The position numbers and the translations under genes were made by a program. Source: Tethya wilhelma (Eukaryota > Porifera > Demospongiae > Tethyida > Tethyidae). From it: a stretch of 64,000 bases of DNA. The stretch is taken from NCBI GenBank assembly GCA_964030475.1, contig CAXIPT010000003.1, forward strand, positions 7,012,511 to 7,076,510. The letters run 5' to 3'. How positions within the stretch are numbered: the first letter of the stretch is position 1; each line of letters starts with the position of its first letter. Of this stretch, positions 57,603 through 64,000 are shown one piece after another. A model generated the notes under the pieces. The model worked only from the letters and a program-made list of their open reading frames with translations, had not been told where the DNA came from and ran no database searches.

Positions 57603-57800
57603 GGCTGTTAAGAGTATATAAGGAATTCTTCCTGTGGGCAAAATAAGAGACTCAATAAGGAGATTGTTAAATGCAGCCCATACAGGAAGAATTCTGCACA
57701 CACTCTTAACAGCCATTCCATCTTGTTTGCGTTCTTTTTACGATTTAGCCATTTCTGTGTCTCATTACATTTCCAATGTTTTTTGTACTTGTAATAATAA
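57603..57800. mobile_element. Foldback family, copy 3
   Basis: Begins at the join (57602) inside one arm and retains a loop with CAATAAGGAGATTGTTAAAT and the opposite arm to ATTTCCAATGTTTTTT, followed by an AAT triplet run (57797-57820). Confidence 0.75.
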
Positions 57801-57973
57801 TAATAATAACAATAATAATATGAAGGAGTGAGTGCAATGTCCCCGCTGCTATCACGCCTGAGGGCGGAATTTTACAAACTGAAAAATTTTAACAGCAAAT
57901 GAAAATAAAATAACGAATACACATGGACAGAAATGTTATGCTGATCAAGGAAGTAAGGAATTTAGGTGACGAT

Positions 57974-57974
<1 letters not shown>

Positions 57975-58017
<43 letters not shown>

Positions 58018-58044
58018 ACACACACACTCACACACACACACACA
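57975..58044. repeat. (CA)n microsatellite
   Basis: A CA repeat with TCA interruptions; the histidine/threonine open frame through it is an artefact. Confidence 0.95.
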
Positions 58045-58739
58045 ATATAATTGTGAAGCAAAGCAAGTACTGGAAGTAAGAGGTTGTATAATGCACAGTG
58101 GAAAATGGGTGGGAGGGTAGGGAAATCACAAATGGCACAAAATTACTCAGAAGTAACTAGCGTCAAAAGTAATTTAACTAGCTATTTGCAGCAAATGTGC
58201 ACTAATGATATATCATGTGCAGTGTACAGGCCTAGATACTAGAACTGACTCCGTCCAAGGAGTGGCCCCCACTTGACCGCTAACTCTATTTAAAGGTACT
58301 TTAAATAGCATCTAAACAAGAACTAGAAAGCTTTGAGTATAAATTCATGTACTTCTTGTAGAGCCCGGTTCAAAGGCAATTGATTATCCACGTGGCATTT
58401 AATGCACATGCGCATTAGCTGCCCTAGCAGACAATAATAGGCTTCTACTCATTCAAAAAAAATAAGCAGTGTGGTCTTGATTTCAGCACATGACTACTTC
58501 ATTTTTTTGTGCCGAAGTCTTGGCCGGTAGTCTAACCCTGTTTTATTCCACCTTTTAATAAGATTGGCAGGAATTTGAACCATTAGTGTGATAACTGTAG
58601 CTATTTAAACCATTTACAACAAATTTATATAGCTATGAGGGATCAAAAACAAAAATTAGTTATGTGCCGAAATTGAGACCATTCCTTGTTCCAATACCTC
58701 TGCCCATTCCTACACTATATATTTTTTTACTACTTGTAG

Positions 58740-60055
58740 AATCTATTGTGGTTGTGGTCCAACTACGTAGTCAAAACTATAACAAAGTGGATATCATTTG
58801 AATCCTCTTAGTGTACTGAATTCAGTTGTAATAGTTGCAGTTTGGTCCAACCTTCCTAGACTCTAATATAAAGGTGTCTTTTGTGGCCTTTTTTGTGTCC
58901 CTTTTTTTGACTGATTTAATATTTTGGCGTATTATTGGTTAGTGATTTGTTGTACAAATAAATATAGATTGCCACATTTTGATCGAAAATCTGAGAAAAA
59001 CAGTTGCTCAGATTGCAACTGAAAAACCTACTGAATCAAAATGTACAGTGAGGATATATGATTGTGGTCCTACATTGTCGAAACTATAATAAAGTGGATA
59101 TCATGCATTTGAATCAACCTAGTGTGCTGAATTCAATTTATAAGGGTTGCAGACTTATCCAACCTTCCTAGACTCCAATATGAAGGTGTCTTTTGTGTCC
59201 TTTTTGGGACTGACTAGATAGTTTGGTGTATTATGTTAGTAATTTGTTGTACAAAAAAATGGTTAGTGCCATTATGTAGTGTTGTGGCGCATGCTAGGTT
59301 CAACACAAGAATTCTTTTCTTTAGTGATGACAAGACAGGGATTTACAACAAAGATCATAGTTATATAGAACAGAGAACGGAAATAAATTATGACATTATG
59401 ATTACAGACCAGTCTTACATAATAACTATTCTAATATGTTACTACACATTATAATCAGTATGATATGCAGATTGTCACAAAAACCCGAGAAATAGAGTTG
59501 CTTTGATTTACAGCACCTGAATAACCTACTGAATCAAGTGTATTGTCATATGTATAATTGCGGTCCAAGTCATTATTATAAGGGTTACAGTCTTGTCCAA
59601 CACTCGTAGACTCTAATATAAGGACATCATTTGTGGCCTTTTTGTGTCCTTTTCTTTTGGACTGACTAGATATTTTTTCGTATTATTAGTTAGTGATTTG
59701 TTTTACAGAAAATATTATACCATTGTACTCGGCATAAGAACTTTCAAATGATATATAGATTGCCACGTTTTAATCGAAAATGTGACAACTAGAGTTGCTT
59801 TGATTTAGAGCACCTGAAAAATCTACTTAATCAAGTAAAGTTTGTATTGTTATTTATACAATTGTGGTTCAAGTCAGTGTCCAAACAATGACAAAGTGGA
59901 TATCATTTGAATCCTATTATTGTGCTGAATTCAATTGTATGGGTTGCAGTCTTGTCCAACCCTCCTAGGCTCCAATATGAAGGCATCTATTGTGGTTTTT
60001 CTGTGTCCTTTTTAGCATATTATTTGTTAGAGATTTGTTGTACAAAAAAATAGTT
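58740..60055. repeat. Tandem array of ~300-bp satellite-like units
   Basis: About four diverged units, marked by TGTCCTTTTT-type blocks near 58898, 59200, 59646 and 60005 and by AAAGTGGATATCAT near 58785, 59092 and 59890. The third unit has an internal deletion. A fifth unit stands alone at 54990-55290. No coding. Confidence 0.75.
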
Positions 60056-60083
60056 AGTAATTACAAGCAGTGCTTTCAAATTA

Positions 60084-60218
60084 TGAGACACAGGAATAGC
60101 TAAATCGTAAAAAGAACGCAAACAAGATGGAATGGCTGTTAGACTGTGTAAGGAATTCTTCCTGTGGGAATGAGACTCGGATTGTTAAATGCAGCCCATA
60201 CAGGAAGAATTCTGCGCA
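60084..60218. mobile_element. Foldback family, copy 4, fused to RT fragment
   Basis: One arm and the loop (TTAAATGCAGCCCATACAGG) are present. The sequence then passes directly into Ty3 reverse-transcriptase coding at about 60219. This may show that the foldback inserted into the retroelement and lost its second arm. Confidence 0.65.
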
Positions 60219-60688
60219 CACCTAAGATTGTGAGTGCTGTGAAAGACTTTCCACGTCCAGACAATGTTAGTGAGGTCTGCCGGTTCATGTGCCTTGCGTC
60301 CTACTATCGACGATTTGTGCCAAAGTTTTCAAGTATCGCCAAGCCACTCTGTAAACTTACCCATAAAGTTGTTTGTTTCAAGTGGAGCATGCAGGCTTTT
60401 GAGTTGCTCAAGAGGAAGTTAACTAGCGCTCCTGTGCTTGTTTTTCCCACATTCAACAAACCATTTACACTGGAGACTGATGCCAGCATCTGTGGACTGG
60501 GAGCAGTTCTCTCTCAGCAGCAAGGGGATGGGAAGTTCCACCCAATTGTGTTTGCTAGCTGTTCACTTACACCGGCTGAGCAAAATTATAGTATTACCGA
60601 GTTGGAGTCATTAGCAATCGTGTGGGCTATTACTCATTTCCACTACTATATATATGGCCAGAGTGTGACTGTTCTTACTGATGTATAT
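60219..60688 (+). pseudogene. Ty3-like RT thumb and RNase H fragment
   Basis: The open frame reads SEVCRFMCLASYYRRFVPKF (RT thumb/connection), then FTLETDASICGLGAVLSQQQ (first RNase H aspartate), then YSITELESLAIVWAITHFHY (RNase H glutamate) and VTVLTDV, where it is cut before the final DH. About 155 residues without a break, so young. It is truncated on both sides and immediately followed by the leader of another Ty3-like element. Confidence 0.8.
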
Positions 60689-60739
60689 ATATAACTGTAC
60701 TGCGCATGTGCGAGAATTAATTTGAATGTGAACTCATGA

Positions 60740-61037
60740 AGAAACGTTACAGTAGTGGAGGTCCATGCTGAGACCTGTTTCAATCGCGGTCTTAGAAGCA
60801 AGAGTAGAAAACGCTTGATGTCTTGAAGATTTTTGACATTTTTCTTCTTCTAAGAAGTCGTAGAGTCCTAGTAGACTGGTTTCTACGTTCGTTTGACAAC
60901 TTCACCAGTGACACGTGCAGGGGAAAACGGTCTGGTTCCAAAGGGGACTAGAAGTCCTGTGAGTCGATACCTCTGCATTGTCAAGTGTCTTGTTCTGACT
61001 GTGTTGGTCTAGAGGTGAAGGTTCGCAAAGAGAACGG
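60740..61037 (+). mobile_element. Ty3-like leader
   Basis: Starts with GTTACAGTAGTGGAGGTCCA, the candidate LTR end and primer-binding site shared with the elements at 12741 and 33491, and runs to the ATG of the gag-like frame at 61038. Upstream LTR sequence was not recognised. Confidence 0.45.
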
Positions 61038-62955
61038 GTATGTCTGACTCTGAGACAGCACAGTTGGGGAAGCGTAATGAGCTTGAAGAGCTTGCTGAGA
61101 TTGGAGAAGGAGGCGGTTTGTCATAAGAGATCCAGAGAGAATCACTTGGAAAAGTGTTGCTTCTGAACTCAGACGATCACTGTCATACATCTGAAGCAAC
61201 TGGCAGAAGCTATGGAACTACCAACAACTGGATCTGGTGACCAGCTATGCCAACTGGATCTGCTGACCAGCTACGCCAACTGATTGAGGGAAAGCTGCCT
61301 TCTGGAGGTGTAAGAGAGGCCAGGAATGTTCAGGTGCAGATTCAGGAAACTGTATTAGTGGAGTTAAAGGTTTTGCTAATAGATGAAGATGGTGTGTTCT
61401 TGGAAGCTTCCCCATTGATGAGGCTGGGCAACTCGACTGATAGTGTCCAGTTAGAGAATGAGTCCCTGAGAGAAGAGCTCACAAGTTTACACGAACTACT
61501 GGACAGAGAAAAGGAAGCTAATGTTAGCTTGGTGGAACAGGTGACAAAACTTCAGGAGAGTAGTGGTCTGGAGGAAGAAGTAACAAGATTAAGTGCAGAG
61601 CTAGAGACACAGAAGCTCAAGAGTCAGTCGAACCGCACAGGAATATCCGCGCCTGATTTTGTTTGCAACGTAAGTGGGCGTGACCAGGAAAATGGTGGCT
61701 TTTTGGCCGTTTGGAGACACATTGAAGAACGAAGTTCTTAGCCGTATTGCGTTGGGATTTGGCTCTATCTGTGCCTATCAATGGATACTCAGATGTACAA
61801 AGAATAAAATAAGTCTCTATTTATGAGCTCAAGTGTTATACTAAGAGTCTGCTTGCCGTGAATATTTGCATGAATACACCAGCCAAGCAGTGTGTGATGA
61901 CTATTTCCAGAAGAATATCACCCGGTAAGTAAGGGACACAATTTTCGCTTGCTTATTTATGTTCTACAATGCCTTTAGCATCTGGTATATCATTATTGGT
62001 ATTGCAAATGCTTTTAAACGGAAATGTCCAAAGCCTTTGTAAGGGCAGTCACCCTGATCTACATATAAATACATATAAATTCAATGTATTGTGTATTGCA
62101 ATACTACTTTCTGTACTTTTGTATTCTGCCACTGAATTTGAAGCACAATAGGGCATACTCAGACTTGTACAAGTTATATCTGTCTGTCACCAGGTTATTC
62201 CAATGCACTATTTGACCTGGTCAAGTTTATCATAATTGTATGGAAAGTACATCATGAATATTCATATACTGAATTTATGATGGTTCATGTATAGTCTCAA
62301 TTCTTGTCTTCTGCAGGCTCTGATTCGGGCACATCTTCTGACAGTTGAAATCACTTTAGAAAGTACTCCAATTCATGCAAAACAGTGTTTGTGATTTGTA
62401 CCTGCCATTAAACAGCTACATTTTAATGTACATTTATGTAAGCTGTTAAATCCATTGATTGCAAGCATTCTGAGACCTGGACACAAGCATAGAGGCCATG
62501 ATTCTTTGGATTGGAGTCTAAGAAGGCTGAAAACTGTTTTTTGTCTGCTGGCTACTCTTAAAACAGAAATGTCCAAATCTTTAACTTGGGGGGTAAAGTT
62601 TCCTATCTTTAGTCTGTTGGTGATTGCCATGAGCACAAAATCCAATCTCTGGACACTAGGCTTTGTTGATAGTTAGATTATTTAATGTATAACTTGCATA
62701 CCAAGTTTGGAAGAGCAAAGCAAGAATCTGTGAAAGAAATAAAAACAATGCGTTGCATACTTCATAATCGCGAATTAGCTGTACTTGACCTTATGAATAA
62801 ATTCATTTGCAAATAAATCTCAACGTAGGAGTGTTTCCGCGTACGCGTGCGGTTCGACTGGAGTAAGAACATGTGGCGACTAACATGTGATCAGAGCCGA
62901 GAACAAGAGGAGGTGATAGCTATGCAGCAAACTGAGATAGATCGCCTGAAGAGAC
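61038..62955 (+). pseudogene. Ty3-like gag, split by a transposon
   Basis: A frame from ATG 61038 soon stops, then a SAP-like block (AEAMELPTTGS) is followed by an imperfect 26-base tandem duplication near 61224-61275 that shifts the frame. From 61247 the frame runs through IEGKLPSGG...RNVQVQIQE, VLLIDEDGVFLEA and a coiled coil to 61624, where the element 61625-62860 is inserted. Coding resumes in the same frame at 62865 (REQEEVIAMQQTEIDRLKR). The capsid part that should follow is absent; inverted pol sequence begins near 62955. Confidence 0.65.
61625..62860. mobile_element. 1,236-bp DNA transposon with GAGT duplication
   Basis: The ends are perfect 14-base inverted repeats (CAGTCGAACCGCAC / GTGCGGTTCGACTG), flanked by GAGT at 61621-61624 and 62861-62864. 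The interior has no convincing transposase, so it is non-autonomous. A 4-bp target duplication is unusual; Sola- and Academ-type elements are among those reported with 3-4 bp (family knowledge, unverified here). Confidence 0.9.
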
Positions 62956-63060
62956 CTGCTCAGAAATACCACATGAGGAAGCACCTCCTTGGGGACTTCG
63001 AGATAGTGCATCAGCAATTACATTGGTAGCACCAGAACGGTGAACAACCTTCAAATCCTT
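62955..63060 (-). pseudogene. Ty3-like RNase H C-terminal scrap
   Basis: The minus strand reads VHRSGATNVIADALSRSPQG, the ADALSR signature at the end of Ty3 RNase H. It faces the gag fragment to its left. Confidence 0.65.
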
Positions 63061-63184
63061 CAGGAGGTCTCCAATACGGATTTCACTGCTGCATGGTCTG
63101 ACAATGCACTAGCAATTACATCATACAATCTTATAATTATTACAATAGTATAGAGTCAGTGTACAAATAATCTTCACATCTTTA

Positions 63185-63380
63185 CACACGGATGGCCTAT
63201 TAGCGCAATACAAATATTCACGCGAATAATTCTGTACTAAAAGGCTTCTTAAGCTACTATTTACCCTTTTCTCTTTCTATTGAGCCTAAAAACATAGCCC
63301 AAACCATTGCTAAAGTAGCGAACACAAACATGCCAAACCTCCAATTATGGGCTCCATCTTCTTATTCTTCTATCTTGGAA
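63185..63380. repeat. Dispersed repeat, copy 2
   Basis: Matches 51770-51980 (GGCCTATTAGCGCAATACAA through CATGCCAAACCTCCAA). Confidence 0.7.
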
Positions 63381-63660
63381 CGACTGCTTGTTTTACCTGA
63401 AGAATTCTGGTTACTCCTGTCACAATGGCATAGTCTGGGCAGTTCTTTGAGAAAGCAACAGTATCCTTGTACATACCATCCCACCACCAATGACGAACGA
63501 GTGCTCCATACATCTTCTTCCCTACAAAATGGCCACCGAGAGCTAAAGAGTGCTGTTCAGAGAGGATACGCTGTCTTGGGTGACGGGGAACAACAACTTT
63601 CTTCCTATGATCCTGTTTGGGATCCAGGTAATACAAGATATTATCTTCGACTACAAACAA
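63370..63660 (-). pseudogene. Ty3-like integrase zinc-binding domain
   Basis: The frame reads SEQHSLALGGHFVGKKMYGA then LVRHWWWDGMYKDTVAFSKN and CPDYAIVTG, the H-H-C-C zinc-binding N-terminal domain of Ty3 integrases, with the second of the two cysteines changed to tyrosine (CPDY for CPxC). It ends without a catalytic core. Confidence 0.8.
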
Positions 63661-63831
63661 ATCTTACTGAAGAACGATTCTCCTAGCCTTGCATTCGTCC
63701 TCTGGTAGCTCTTTCAACAGGATATACTTCTGAGTTCTGCATCTTTGTCCTGATCCTCTGCAAAGGAGGAAGATGAATCACTGATTAGGGAAGTATCCAG
63801 CAACACTTCAAGCAGCTGGCAGTCAGAGTTC

Positions 63832-64000
63832 ACAGCAGCCACTGATAGAGGAACCAATTTGCTGTCGCATTTGATGTTAGGCATCGAGAAGTTGAACACC
63901 ACAGCTTACCATCCGGAATGTGATGGGATGGTTGAGCAGTTTAAACGCACTCTTAAAACCATGATTCGGAAGCATGTTCATCGCTTTGGTCCTCAGTGGG
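63832..64000 (+). pseudogene. Ty3-like integrase catalytic-core fragment
   Basis: The plus strand reads TDRGTNLLSHLMLGI, then LNTTAYHPECDGMVEQFKRT and LKTMIRKHV, covering the second catalytic aspartate (TDRGT) and the glutamate (GMVEQF) of the DDE core. A few residues between LML and GIEK are missing relative to the usual spacing. It runs off the window. It is opposite in strand to the zinc-binding fragment to its left. Confidence 0.8.

Overview
This is eukaryotic DNA, most likely from a sponge or another early-branching animal (inference). Host genes have GT/AG introns, many of only 60-100 bases. They include a CREB3-type membrane-anchored bZIP factor and a long gene made of repeated Calx-beta domains. 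The sequence is AT-rich and heavily loaded with DIRS-like and Ty3-like retroelements, DNA-transposon fragments, foldback elements and microsatellites. No bacterial operons, CRISPR arrays, rRNA genes or convincing tRNA genes were seen.

The window is a scaffold of eleven contigs joined by single n bases at 1555, 10946, 18118, 19194, 29278, 34891, 35423, 36842, 54418 and 57602. Several joins look wrong. The first 836 bases after the join at 1555 reappear reverse-complemented directly after the join at 10946. A 33-base block is duplicated across the join at 34891. The 3' end of the contig ending at 29277 (bZIP exons after a CA repeat) is repeated at the start of the contig at 35424, so the bZIP gene is cut in two by about 6.1 kb of unrelated retroelement sequence.

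Layout: 1-7.1 kb holds minus-strand remains of DIRS-like elements (Gag-like zinc region, reverse transcriptase, RNase H, tyrosine recombinase), a TTAA-flanked MITE and a foldback element. 7.6-10.9 kb is a mosaic segment whose near-copy lies inverted at 29.3-31.6 kb. 12.7-13.4 kb holds Ty3-type gag pieces. 13.9-17.4 kb holds the most notable feature: a broken, multi-exon RAG1-like gene with both the RAG1-type N-terminal zinc/RING region and a DDE core with zinc motif. 18.2-19.2 kb holds a DNA transposon with target duplications and Ty3 gag-protease-RT scraps. 21-23.3 kb is a tandem triplication in which one copy carries an internal inversion. 27.3-28.1 kb may hold minus-strand exons of a membrane protein. 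28.2-29.3 kb and 35.5-36.5 kb are the two halves of the CREB3-like gene. 33.3-35.4 kb is the best-preserved Ty3-like gag-protease. 36.8-47.4 kb is a 24-exon Calx-beta gene in which every intron seen is phase 1. 48-64 kb is gene-poor and holds foldback elements, a roughly 300-bp satellite, a transposase-like pseudogene, two DNA transposons with target duplications, and a jumble of Ty3 gag/RT/RNase H/integrase fragments in both orientations.

The host genes do not form an operon. The bZIP gene would encode an ER-anchored stress or secretory regulator. The Calx-beta gene would encode a calcium-binding extracellular or adhesion protein; sponge aggregation factors are built from the same domain. 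All calls come from reading translations and repeats by eye; no database was searched.
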